Shown one piece after another: positions 7,019-14,682 of a DNA stretch of 64,000 bases. The position numbers were made by a program, and so were the translations under genes. The notes below the pieces were generated by a model. That model was not told the origin of the DNA, did not search any database, and saw only the letters and a program-made list of their open reading frames with translations. Every line of letters starts with the position of its first letter. The stretch's first letter is position 1. Origin of the DNA: JAABPW01 sp038330175 (lineage in GTDB: Bacteria > Verrucomicrobiota > Kiritimatiellia > CAIKKV01 > CAITUY01); the NCBI GenBank assembly GCA_038330175.1, contig JBBQNS010000003.1:3656-67655 (forward strand). Direction: 5' to 3'.

Positions 7019-8499
7019 GCTGTCACAACCTCATGATCGGGTCGGAGTTTGACAAAGCCGATATCGATTTCGCTGCTAAAAACGGACGGTTGCTCTCGAT
7101 AGAAATCGAGTTTGGCCTCCAATGCAATTTTCGGTGCCAGTACTGCTATGTCGGGAATACCGACACCACCATCAATACGCTCTCCCCGGATGAAATTCGG
7201 CGCGTCATTGTAGAAGCCAAGGATCTAGGCGCGCGTAAGATCATTGCGCTGGGTGGCGAACCCATGATCTATCCCAACTTTCTGGGAATGCTGCAATTTA
7301 TGCGCGACTTGGGGCTTTCCGTCGAAGTATTCACTAACGGTACCAATATGACCCCGGAATCGGCAAAGCGTCTTTATGATCTAGGCGTTCAGGTCGTCCT
7401 CAAAATGAACAGTTTCTCGGAAATCATCCAAGATGAACTCGCAGGGGTCAAGGGAGCCTACCAGATCATCCAGGAGGCTTACCGGAACCTGACCGCCGCG
7501 GGTTTCCCGTCGGAAGGACATCCCTTGGCGGTCAGTACGATTATCTGCAACCAAAACCTGTCGGAGATTGTGCCGATGTGGCAATGGTTAAGGGACCGGA
7601 AGATCACCCCCTATTTCGAAATCATGACTCCGCAGGGAAACGCGCAGGACAACCAGCATCTGGATGTTGAACTCCCGCGTCTCAAATCACTTTTCACCGA
7701 GCTCGCCGAGCTGGATCATGCCCGGTATGGTTACCGGTGGGAGCCCCAGCCGCCCTTGGTGGGAGATCGCTGCCTCCGCCACCAATTCTCATGTCTGGTC
7801 AATGCGACGGGGAACGTCATGCCGTGTGTTGGGGTTACCATTCCCGTTGGCAATGTCAGGGAGCATGCTTTGGCCGATATTCTTCGCGACAGCGAAGTGA
7901 TTGGCGATCTGCGGCACTACACTAAAACCATCCACGGCCCCTGCGCGGCCTGTGAGAAAGCCGAATCTTGTTACGGTTGCCGTGGAGCGGCCTATCAATC
8001 AACGGGTGATTACCTGGCCTCTGACCCCCTGTGCTGGAGGAATGAGGGACACGAAGCAGAGATCATGAAACTCCCCTCCGCCATCGGGCACATGATTCCC
8101 CAGCAGGCCCCGATGCGCCTGGTTGATCGCCTGATCTCCGTGGGAGAGCGGGTGGCTGTCGTCGAAACCACCCTGCGGCCAGACAACCCTTTTGTGGATG
8201 ACGAGGGGACGCTGGATACGGCAGCCTATCTGGAACTCATTGCCCAGGCCGCGGCCACGATGAACGGATTCAGAACCTCCTTCCGCGAAGGGCATGACCC
8301 TCAGGGGTATTTGCTGGGAGCCCGCCAGATGGAAACGTTTGGAATCGCCCGCGTAGGTGATACCCTTTCCATTCATGTGTTCAAGGCGACCCGATTTGGG
8401 GATTTCGGGATTATTGAAGGTCGGGTTTCCTGCGGCAAAACGCTTCTGGCTCGAGGCGAGATTAAGGTCTGGCATCAAGCCTCCGAGATAAAAGAATGA
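7015..8499 (+). CDS. Radical SAM/SPASM-like enzyme fused to a hotdog dehydratase
   Basis: A two-domain protein of 494 aa from GTG 7015. That start overlaps the upstream TGA and has GGAG at 7002-7005; ATG 6994 is the alternative. Residues about 30-345 form a radical SAM enzyme with CNFRCQYC (Cys37, Cys41, Cys44), a GGEP motif, and a Cys-rich SPASM-like end (CLRHQFSC, PC, CAAC, CYGC, LC) for auxiliary clusters. Residues about 351-494 are a FabZ/ApeP-type hotdog domain (IPQQAPMRLVD, YLELIAQAAA, GYLLGARQ). Where FabZ has its catalytic His (PHR), this protein has Gln; the Glu of the central helix remains. The fusion joins a radical step to the dehydration step of the cluster. The reaction is unknown. 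Confidence 0.85.
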   Translation: MSCHNLMIGSEFDKADIDFAAKNGRLLSIEIEFGLQCNFRCQYCYVGNTDTTINTLSPDEIRRVIVEAKDLGARKIIALGGEPMIYPNFLGMLQFMRDLGLSVEVFTNGTNMTPESAKRLYDLGVQVVLKMNSFSEIIQDELAGVKGAYQIIQEAYRNLTAAGFPSEGHPLAVSTIICNQNLSEIVPMWQWLRDRKITPYFEIMTPQGNAQDNQHLDVELPRLKSLFTELAELDHARYGYRWEPQPPLVGDRCLRHQFSCLVNATGNVMPCVGVTIPVGNVREHALADILRDSEVIGDLRHYTKTIHGPCAACEKAESCYGCRGAAYQSTGDYLASDPLCWRNEGHEAEIMKLPSAIGHMIPQQAPMRLVDRLISVGERVAVVETTLRPDNPFVDDEGTLDTAAYLELIAQAAATMNGFRTSFREGHDPQGYLLGARQMETFGIARVGDTLSIHVFKATRFGDFGIIEGRVSCGKTLLARGEIKVWHQASEIKE

Positions 8500-9152
8500 A
8501 CCTGTTCATGCCCACAAACTGTGTCCGCGGCGTGGTGAGTGCTGGATGCCTCGCATTGATGGCGGCATCTGCGGTGGCGACGCCTGCCCTTTTTGACGAA
8601 CTACAGAAAAGCCTTGCCGGTACAACCAATGTCCAGAGCGGGTTCATTCAAGAGAAGACTCTCACCCTGCTGCAGCAAACGGTGGTGATCCGGGGACGAC
8701 TAGCAGTCGAACAACCGGATCGCCTGGCGTGGTACGTTGAGGAGCCTATCCGATACAATATGATCTTGGACGGCTCCACGTTAAAACAGTGGGACGCGGC
8801 CACCGGTAAGGTGCAAACGATGTCAATGGCAGGGAATCCCGTCTTCAAGGTGGTTGTCACTCAACTCCGCGCTTGGTTCTCAGGCCGGCTCGATTTGTTA
8901 ACTCAGGATTTCGACTCCGAGGCCGATACCGCTTTAGGGCGCGCCCAAATCACTTTTATCCCGAAAAGCGGAAGCTTCGCCTTCAAGGTGATTAAGCGGG
9001 TGGTCCTGACGTTCCGCGAGGACCGACGTTATATTCAGGATATGTTGATCGAAGAACAATCGGGCGATCGCACGACCATGACCTTCACCAATACGATCCT
9101 CAATGCCGCTATTCCTGCGGCAACCTGGGAGGTTAAGCCGCATGGCCGGTAG
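8496..9152 (+). CDS. LolA-like outer membrane lipoprotein carrier homologue
   Basis: A 218-residue exported protein. The N-terminus has a hydrophobic signal segment ending near AVATPA, followed by a LolA-like pattern (VQSGFIQEKTL, RGRLAVEQPDRLAWY, YNMILDGSTLKQWD). LolA proteins bind acyl chains in a half-open beta barrel in the periplasm. The gene overlaps its neighbours on both sides (4 and 11 bases). In aryl polyene clusters the equivalent gene accompanies the MMPL exporter and is thought to carry the lipid across the periplasm; the same is inferred here. Confidence 0.85.
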   Translation: MNLFMPTNCVRGVVSAGCLALMAASAVATPALFDELQKSLAGTTNVQSGFIQEKTLTLLQQTVVIRGRLAVEQPDRLAWYVEEPIRYNMILDGSTLKQWDAATGKVQTMSMAGNPVFKVVVTQLRAWFSGRLDLLTQDFDSEADTALGRAQITFIPKSGSFAFKVIKRVVLTFREDRRYIQDMLIEEQSGDRTTMTFTNTILNAAIPAATWEVKPHGR

Positions 9153-11523
9153 CCATTTCCTTCGCACCTTTACCTGGCTTGAAAATCACCGCAACCTGGC
9201 CATTGGCCTGTTGCTCACCCTTCTCGTAGTGGCGGGCTTAAGCCTCGTCCGAGTCCGATTTGACAACACACTGGATCTGATGCTGCCGGTAGGCAGTCCC
9301 GCCCAACGGATGATGTCTTTTTTGCGCGAAGCCAATTTCTCCAATAAAATTGTAATTTCACTAGAGGCGCTGGACACAGACGAAGCGCGTGGTCGGCTTC
9401 TGGCGGCAGCGGATGGTTTGGCGGCTGCCCTTCCCTCCCCGCTGATCACAAAAGTTACAACCGGCTTTTCCACACCCGACCTCATGAATGATGCCGGCTT
9501 TTTCCTGAAACACGCGCCGCAGATTCTAACCTCTAACGACTTGGCCGGCATCGATGCAGAGCTAACAACGACCGGAATCAGCGGCGTCGTGCAACGCTTG
9601 TACTACCAGCTCCTGAAACCCGAGGGCATGTTCATGGCCCAGTCCATCCGGACGGATCCGCTGGCCATCAACCAGATGATTCTGGCCCAAATGTCCAAGC
9701 TATCCACCAGCATGGGTTATGATGTAACCATGGAAAACGGACATTTCATCAGCCGAGATGGCCGCCATACCATGCTCTTGCTTGAAACGACGGTGCCCCT
9801 CACGGATGCCGATGGAGCCCGCATGTTGCTCGCGTACCTAAACCAGAAACTCGCTACGTTGCCGGCCGGCATCACCGCCTCACTGATATGCGGCCATACT
9901 CATGTCGTCAGCAACGAAGATACCATTAAGCGCGATCTCGGGGTGGTGCTGACGTTGGCCTCGCTCGCCTTCGTTATCCTGTATGTTGGTTTTTTCCGGG
10001 ACACCCGGGCGCTGTTGATTTTCATTATTCCGGCCTTGGCCGCCTTAGTCGCACTGGCCATCACCGCCTTGTTTTTCCCACGCCTCTCTTATTTTGTTAT
10101 TGCCTTTGGGCCGGTGATTGCGGGAATTGCCGATGACTACGGAATCGCCGTTTATGTTGCGATTCGGCATGGCTCGAACCGGGCCGAATCTGTGAAGCAC
10201 GTCTTGGCGCCCGTCACTGCAGGCGCCGTGACCACCACGGGAATTTTCTTCGCCTTTTTCTTCTCCCGCATCCCCGGTTACTACCAACTGGCCTGGTTCT
10301 GCATTCTCAGCATTCTCCTGACCCTTGCCCTCGCCCTCTGGATCCTGCCGCTGTTCCTGCGGCCCGGCCTGACGCCGGAAGAACATGACGCAACCCCATC
10401 CTTTATCCCACCGAAACGCCCCAAACTCTATCTTGCTGGTTTTGCCGTTCTCTTTGTTCTAGCGGTGGCCTGTGCGACTCGGGTCCGGTTTGACAATGAT
10501 GTGACGCGCCTTGATGGAGCCGCGCCCTCGATTCTCAAAGCGGAAGAGGAGTTCAAAACGGTTTGGGGTACCGGCGAGAAAAAAGAGGCTATCCTAGCCG
10601 TCATGGGGGATAGCTATGAAAATGTCCGAGAGAAGACCGACGCCGCCTACGAAGAGGCGATCGCAGCCGTCGGCCCCTCGCAATTTGTAAGCTTGTCCTC
10701 CGTCTGGCCGTCCGGGAAGACCCGCGCTGCACGGGCTTCTGCGTGGACAAATTTTTGGAAGGCAGGCCGGGAGGAACACCTCAGGAAATTGTTGGCTATA
10801 CAAGGGAAAGCCTGCGGGTTTGCCACCAACGCTTTTGATCCCTTCTTTGCAAATCTGTATGACGGCACCGTGCTAACCGATGAGCCCGTTTCAAACCGGG
10901 TCCTCATCAGCCTGAAAGATCGCTTTGTCCAAACTCCCAACGGGCGGTATCAAACGCTGTCCTATTTTCCAGACAACCCGGAAATGGTAGCTTCACTGAG
11001 CCGGGTTTTAGGAAACCGGTCAGACGCCTCCATCATCTCCCGAACCGAATTGGGAAACATTCTCTCAACCGCGTTTACCGGAGAAGTGGTGCGCACGTCA
11101 CTGCTGGCCGGACTGATGATCCTCCTGACCGCCTGGCTATTCATTCACAATCTGCCTCTGACACTGGTAGCCCTGTCGCCCGCATTTGCTGCCGTCATCG
11201 GACTTTTAGCCATCATGGGAGTGATGGGACGCCCGCTCAACGTGGCTAACTTGATTTCGGGAATTGTGGTTTTCGGACTCAGTATTGATTTCGGGATGCA
11301 CATCCTGCATTCCTGCCGTCATCCACAAGGCGTACACGCCCGAATGGCGGTTACCTTTGCCGCGATGACGACGGTCATGGGGGCGGCGGTATTGCTATTT
11401 GCGCGGCATCCTGCGCTTTATTCCATTGGATTGACTTTATCGATTGGTGTGACCTTAGGTTATTTTGCCGCCATGTGGATGGTACCGGCATTATATGAGG
11501 TGGTTGGCAGGAGGCAGGAATGA
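9142..11523 (+). CDS. MMPL/RND-family lipid exporter
   Basis: A 793-residue inner-membrane transporter. It has the expected duplicated plan: one TM helix near residue 25, a periplasmic domain to about 280, five or six TM helices to about 430, and the same again with a second periplasmic domain (about 450-660) and a second TM bundle. FxPVIAGIADDYGIA and its counterpart ISGIVVFGLSIDFGM give the conserved acidic residues of TM4 and TM10. Start ATG 9142 was chosen because it has GGGAGG at 9127-9132; an upstream in-frame ATG at 9103 has none. It presumably exports the cluster's lipid product using the proton gradient. Confidence 0.92.
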   Translation: MAGSHFLRTFTWLENHRNLAIGLLLTLLVVAGLSLVRVRFDNTLDLMLPVGSPAQRMMSFLREANFSNKIVISLEALDTDEARGRLLAAADGLAAALPSPLITKVTTGFSTPDLMNDAGFFLKHAPQILTSNDLAGIDAELTTTGISGVVQRLYYQLLKPEGMFMAQSIRTDPLAINQMILAQMSKLSTSMGYDVTMENGHFISRDGRHTMLLLETTVPLTDADGARMLLAYLNQKLATLPAGITASLICGHTHVVSNEDTIKRDLGVVLTLASLAFVILYVGFFRDTRALLIFIIPALAALVALAITALFFPRLSYFVIAFGPVIAGIADDYGIAVYVAIRHGSNRAESVKHVLAPVTAGAVTTTGIFFAFFFSRIPGYYQLAWFCILSILLTLALALWILPLFLRPGLTPEEHDATPSFIPPKRPKLYLAGFAVLFVLAVACATRVRFDNDVTRLDGAAPSILKAEEEFKTVWGTGEKKEAILAVMGDSYENVREKTDAAYEEAIAAVGPSQFVSLSSVWPSGKTRAARASAWTNFWKAGREEHLRKLLAIQGKACGFATNAFDPFFANLYDGTVLTDEPVSNRVLISLKDRFVQTPNGRYQTLSYFPDNPEMVASLSRVLGNRSDASIISRTELGNILSTAFTGEVVRTSLLAGLMILLTAWLFIHNLPLTLVALSPAFAAVIGLLAIMGVMGRPLNVANLISGIVVFGLSIDFGMHILHSCRHPQGVHARMAVTFAAMTTVMGAAVLLFARHPALYSIGLTLSIGVTLGYFAAMWMVPALYEVVGRRQE

Positions 11524-12188
11524 AACGGCTAACGCTCATTACCGCCGCTTCGCTCCTGCTCCTCTGCTCCTGCCGAACGCTGCCCCCGGTGGAACCGGGT
11601 GAAGCGGCTAAGGTGTCGGCAACGGCCGATGCCGCTTTGCCGCAATCGTTCAAGGCTCAACAGGTTTTGATGTTTGAGTTTAAACCCCATTGGTGGTGGC
11701 CAACCATCCACATGACCGCGCTCGGCTATGCCACGGTGAATCGCAAGACCGGTGATTACGCCGTAGTGTGCCTGACCCCGGTGGGCGTTAAACTATTTGA
11801 AGCAAAACGTCTTGCAGGAGTCACCACGGTCACTGTAGCTTTACCCATCAAACACGACAAAGAGGCGATGGAACGTGCGATCGGAGAAGACATTGAGAGC
11901 ATGTACTTTGGCCTGACCCCGCCCGAAAATGCAGATTGGAGAAAGGACCGCCGCGAGCTTAGCGCCACCAGCGGCGATGGGGCCAAGCGCGAAGAGTGGC
12001 ATTTTGCCGCTGACACGGGCCGACTCTCCCGAAAAGAGGTGCAGTCCTCGGATGGCACGAGAACCATCCTGTTTAGCGATTACAAACTTTTGCTTGGTGG
12101 CGCCTATCCGGCATTGATCAGTATCAAAAATAACCGTTTTCGTTACACCCTATCGGTACAACAGAGCTTAGTTAGCGTCAGTAAATAG
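11520..12188 (+). CDS. DUF3261-like outer-membrane lipoprotein
   Basis: A 222-residue lipoprotein: signal peptide with lipobox LCSC (acylated Cys near residue 18), then a beta-rich domain (MFEFKPHWWWPTIHMTALGYATV, CLTPVGVKLFE). The pattern and the position directly behind the LolA and MMPL genes match the DUF3261 lipoproteins that close aryl polyene clusters. It starts inside the exporter stop (ATGA). A role as outer-membrane receiver of the exported lipid is inferred. Confidence 0.8.
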   Translation: MKRLTLITAASLLLLCSCRTLPPVEPGEAAKVSATADAALPQSFKAQQVLMFEFKPHWWWPTIHMTALGYATVNRKTGDYAVVCLTPVGVKLFEAKRLAGVTTVTVALPIKHDKEAMERAIGEDIESMYFGLTPPENADWRKDRRELSATSGDGAKREEWHFAADTGRLSRKEVQSSDGTRTILFSDYKLLLGGAYPALISIKNNRFRYTLSVQQSLVSVSK

Positions 12189-12208
12189 CATGCGCAAAAC
12201 CCAAAGTC

Positions 12209-12278
12209 ACCCACCCCTAGCCCCTCCAAGGAGGGGATCTCAGTCTGGTTCCCCTCCCTGGAGGGGCTAGGGGTGGGT
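12209..12278. repeat. 29-base inverted repeat behind the polyene cluster
   Basis: 12209-12237 and 12250-12278 are inverted copies differing at one of 29 positions, with a 12-base loop. The CCCACCCCTAGCCCCTCC core is a composition seen in dispersed palindromes of several phyla. It starts 21 bases after the last cluster gene and may act as an mRNA 3' structure, but it lacks a T-run. Confidence 0.75.
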
Positions 12279-12329
12279 TCTTGTGTATGGCCCGATATGA
12301 TCTTATTATTAGAGAGGAAGGTAGGTTTT

Positions 12330-13208
12330 ATGACTTGGTTGAAATTATTTATGTTGGGGGCTGTCCTGGTTTGTTCGAGTTGCGCCACGGTCCCGTACCA
12401 TTACGGCAAAGCCTCCGACTATGTGCGCAACCCACACGCGGTTGTCGACAAAGAGCCACAAGTGACCTATGGCACCCCGCATGGGTTTCTGGATGCCAGC
12501 GGCTGGATCTGGCCCGGCAGCTTATTTGGCAAGCTCATCCTATGGAATTACAAAGTGGATAGCCATCGCATCTCCACCCAGACAGTCGCCGCTGTTCAAC
12601 AGTTTTTGGCGGACAACGAACTACAAGATGTCAAAGTTCGTATTAATGATTATTGCGTAGGAGCGGAGTTTCGCCGCACAATTCACAATAAAGCGGTAGC
12701 GCCCGGATGGCGTTACACGTTTGGAATTTTCTCCTGGTTAGGATACACCATCATGCCAGGTCGGTTTTTTGGTGGCGATAACTACAATCCCTATTCGAAC
12801 ACCATCAATCTGTATTCCGACCTGAAACCTATCGGTTTACACGAATCGGGTCATTCCAAGGACTTTGCCCAGCGTACCTACAAGGGGACCTATGCGTTTT
12901 TCTATACCATTGTGCCCGGATTCAACCTCTATCCAGAAGCCAAAGCGTCGACTGAAGCGTTGAGCTACTTGCGCGCCAAAGGCGATGTAGATGAAAGCAA
13001 AGCGGCTTACAAGCTATTGTACCCAGCCTATGCGACCTATATCGGGGGCACCGCTGGCTCCCGTCTAGCCCAGCCGTGGATCTATTTGGTGGAAGCAGGG
13101 GTCGTTATTCCGGCCCACATCGTAGGACGGATCAAGGCCGCCCGTGTTCCCGATAATTTGGAGCCCCAACCCTTGTTAACCCACGCGTCAGTAAATCTCT
13201 CGCCCTAA
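12330..13208 (+). CDS. Putative zinc-metallopeptidase-like lipoprotein (HExxH)
   Basis: A 292-residue exported protein with a lipobox-like CSSC (acylated Cys18). I do not recognise the family. It contains HESGH at 171-175, the zinc-binding HExxH pattern, with Glu203 and Glu209 downstream as possible third ligands. The segment around it (NTINLYSD, then GLHESGHSKDF) resembles a metallopeptidase core embedded in an otherwise unknown sequence. Start ATG 12330 has a strong AGAGGAAGG site; an upstream in-frame start at 12273 would lie inside the inverted repeat. It may be a periplasmic or outer-membrane peptidase; activity is inferred only from the motif. Confidence 0.75.
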   Translation: MTWLKLFMLGAVLVCSSCATVPYHYGKASDYVRNPHAVVDKEPQVTYGTPHGFLDASGWIWPGSLFGKLILWNYKVDSHRISTQTVAAVQQFLADNELQDVKVRINDYCVGAEFRRTIHNKAVAPGWRYTFGIFSWLGYTIMPGRFFGGDNYNPYSNTINLYSDLKPIGLHESGHSKDFAQRTYKGTYAFFYTIVPGFNLYPEAKASTEALSYLRAKGDVDESKAAYKLLYPAYATYIGGTAGSRLAQPWIYLVEAGVVIPAHIVGRIKAARVPDNLEPQPLLTHASVNLSP

Positions 13209-13330
13209 CCTAAACTGCTTTGAAACACTAGACGCCTGTTTTCTGTGTTTGTTCCGGCTTCGAATTTCCAACAACACAATATCACACAGGTACTGACAGC
13301 TTTAAATTTTTGTGTTATCAGAGCTGTTTT

Positions 13331-14107
13331 ATGAGGTCTATTCTAACCATTGCGCTTATTTTATTACCGTTTTCGGCGGTCATTTCCGAAGCTAACACGG
13401 ATGCTGTGGCGCGGGCTGAAGCCCAAGTATTGTTGGAATCCCTTTCCCAACAATTTTCCGGAATCCACACTTTGTCGTATACGGTTGAACGGACAACTCA
13501 AGGGCGCCGCCAAGCCTCAAAGGAGCGCTGGAGTTTCACTTATGCAACCCCTGGTTTTGTGCGGGTGGACTACCAATATCCTACTGAGCGTCACCTCATC
13601 CTGACCCCCAACTCCCTATATGAGTATATTCCGGCGCTACGTAAGGCGCTTCACACTGACCTAACAAAGATGACCGACACAGCACGACAAGCTACCATCA
13701 AACAAACCCTTACACGGATTTCCCTGGATGGAATTAATCCCACCAAGTTTCAAGAGATGGTTCCCCGAACAACCTCCGTTACGATCATCGCCCCAACGTC
13801 GAGTATTTACCGCATTACAGGGAAGAATCCTAAATTTTTGCTTGAACTTGACCAACAGCGAAAGGTTTTGCTGACGACCGACATCTATACACCAGCCAAC
13901 GATCTCCTGCTCCATTGCGAGGCGTCTAAATTTATCGAAGCAAGCCCTGGGTTCTGGTATCCCCAGCAGTTAGACGCCCGTTACTTAACCGAACAAGGCT
14001 TTGTTTCCACCACCACCCTTATTCGTGACATTGCCATTAATGCGCCTCTTACTAATACCCTATTTCAATTCACGCTGCCCGCCCACGCCTCTATAGAGAC
14101 ACGGTAA
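13331..14107 (+). CDS. Secreted LolA-like protein
   Basis: A 258-residue protein with a signal peptide (ILTIALILLPFSAVISEA) and a LolA/LolB-like beta pattern: a first helix (VLLESLSQQFSGIHTLSYTVERTTQG), then ERWSFTYATPGFVRVDYQYP and later FWYPQQLDARY. It is the second LolA-like protein in the window and is not close in sequence to the one at 8496. It stands alone between two intergenic gaps. A lipid- or lipoprotein-binding periplasmic role is inferred from fold only. The ATG at 13331 was preferred to 13310 because the signal peptide begins there. Confidence 0.7.
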   Translation: MRSILTIALILLPFSAVISEANTDAVARAEAQVLLESLSQQFSGIHTLSYTVERTTQGRRQASKERWSFTYATPGFVRVDYQYPTERHLILTPNSLYEYIPALRKALHTDLTKMTDTARQATIKQTLTRISLDGINPTKFQEMVPRTTSVTIIAPTSSIYRITGKNPKFLLELDQQRKVLLTTDIYTPANDLLLHCEASKFIEASPGFWYPQQLDARYLTEQGFVSTTTLIRDIAINAPLTNTLFQFTLPAHASIETR

Positions 14108-14141
14108 ATTTAAAAGTATGTGAAAAAAACAAATTGCATCC

Positions 14142-14169
14142 TTGACGTTTTCTGGAGGGACGCAATAAT
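14142..14169 (+). promoter_or_regulatory. Possible sigma70-type promoter for the small secreted protein
   Basis: TTGACG at 14142-14147 is followed after 16 bases by AATAAT (14164-14169). A perfect TATAAT at 14179-14184 lies a little further down but without a good -35. Either would start a leader of about 85-105 bases before the ATG at 14276. Confidence 0.4.
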
Positions 14170-14275
14170 GAGTGCGGTTATAATAAATTGAGCTTATGTC
14201 CCAGCCAAAGTTGTTGAACATGAAGCCGATTAAAAAAACGCAAATAAAAAAGGTAAAGGCAGGAGAATTCCAAAT

Positions 14276-14554
14276 ATGAAGAAAATTATTGGTGGTTTGT
14301 TAATTGGGATGGTGTTGATGGGTGCAGTTCCTTCTGCAAAGGCAGCTGATGCGGGCGGCGCAGCCATTCTGTCTGCTGTGCTTCCTGGCTGTGGCGAGTG
14401 GTATAACCGCGGATGGCAAGGCGGATTCCCATGGGCCGAATGTGTTGTCGGGCATGTTTGCTGTCTTTTCCAGCTAAGTTCCGTCATGGATGCCGTGAAC
14501 GGCAATACGGATGAAGGGTTGCGTCTTGATTTCTGGTCAGCCCCTACAAAATAA
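14276..14554 (+). CDS. Small secreted protein with an LPGxGxxY motif
   Basis: A 92-residue protein: clear signal peptide (Lys-Lys, hydrophobic core, PSAKAA cleavage site), then a small Gly/Cys-rich domain beginning AAILSAVLPGCGEWYNRGW. AGGAG precedes the ATG and an intrinsic terminator follows. No family recognised. The LSAVLPGxGxxY stretch is also found in the C-terminal domain of the neighbouring TPR protein (14683-15615, LSAVLPGAGQLY), so the two genes probably share a small membrane-associated domain and perhaps a function. Five cysteines in the mature part are unusual for its size. Confidence 0.75.
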   Translation: MKKIIGGLLIGMVLMGAVPSAKAADAGGAAILSAVLPGCGEWYNRGWQGGFPWAECVVGHVCCLFQLSSVMDAVNGNTDEGLRLDFWSAPTK

Positions 14555-14569
14555 AGCATTTTATGCATT

Positions 14570-14606
14570 AAAAAAGGAGGCCGGGAATTCCTCGGCCTCC
14601 TTTTTT
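14570..14606 (+). terminator. Rho-independent terminator
   Basis: A perfect 14-base stem (14570-14583 with 14593-14606), 9-base loop, GC-rich core and a run of six T. It lies 16 bases after the small secreted protein gene. Because the stem has an A-run on the other side, it can also work on the minus strand. Confidence 0.9.
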
Positions 14607-14626
14607 ATTTCTCAAGTAATCATTAT

Positions 14627-14666
14627 TTTAAAACACTGGTATCCTGCAGAACGCCAGTGTTTTAAA
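14627..14666. terminator. Second hairpin between convergent genes
   Basis: Perfect 13-base stem (14627-14639 with 14654-14666), 14-base loop, A/T on both ends. It lies 17 bases beyond the stop of the minus-strand TPR gene and probably ends transcription from that side; the T-run is weak. Confidence 0.5.
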
Positions 14667-14682
14667 CTTATAACTCAGCCCC

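Noticed and set aside
699..12188. Calling the cluster an aryl polyene or ladderane cluster outright
   Set aside because: Several genes fit, but no ammonia-lyase, thioesterase or second ketosynthase is present, and the radical SAM fusion is not part of the standard aryl polyene set; the product cannot be named from sequence.
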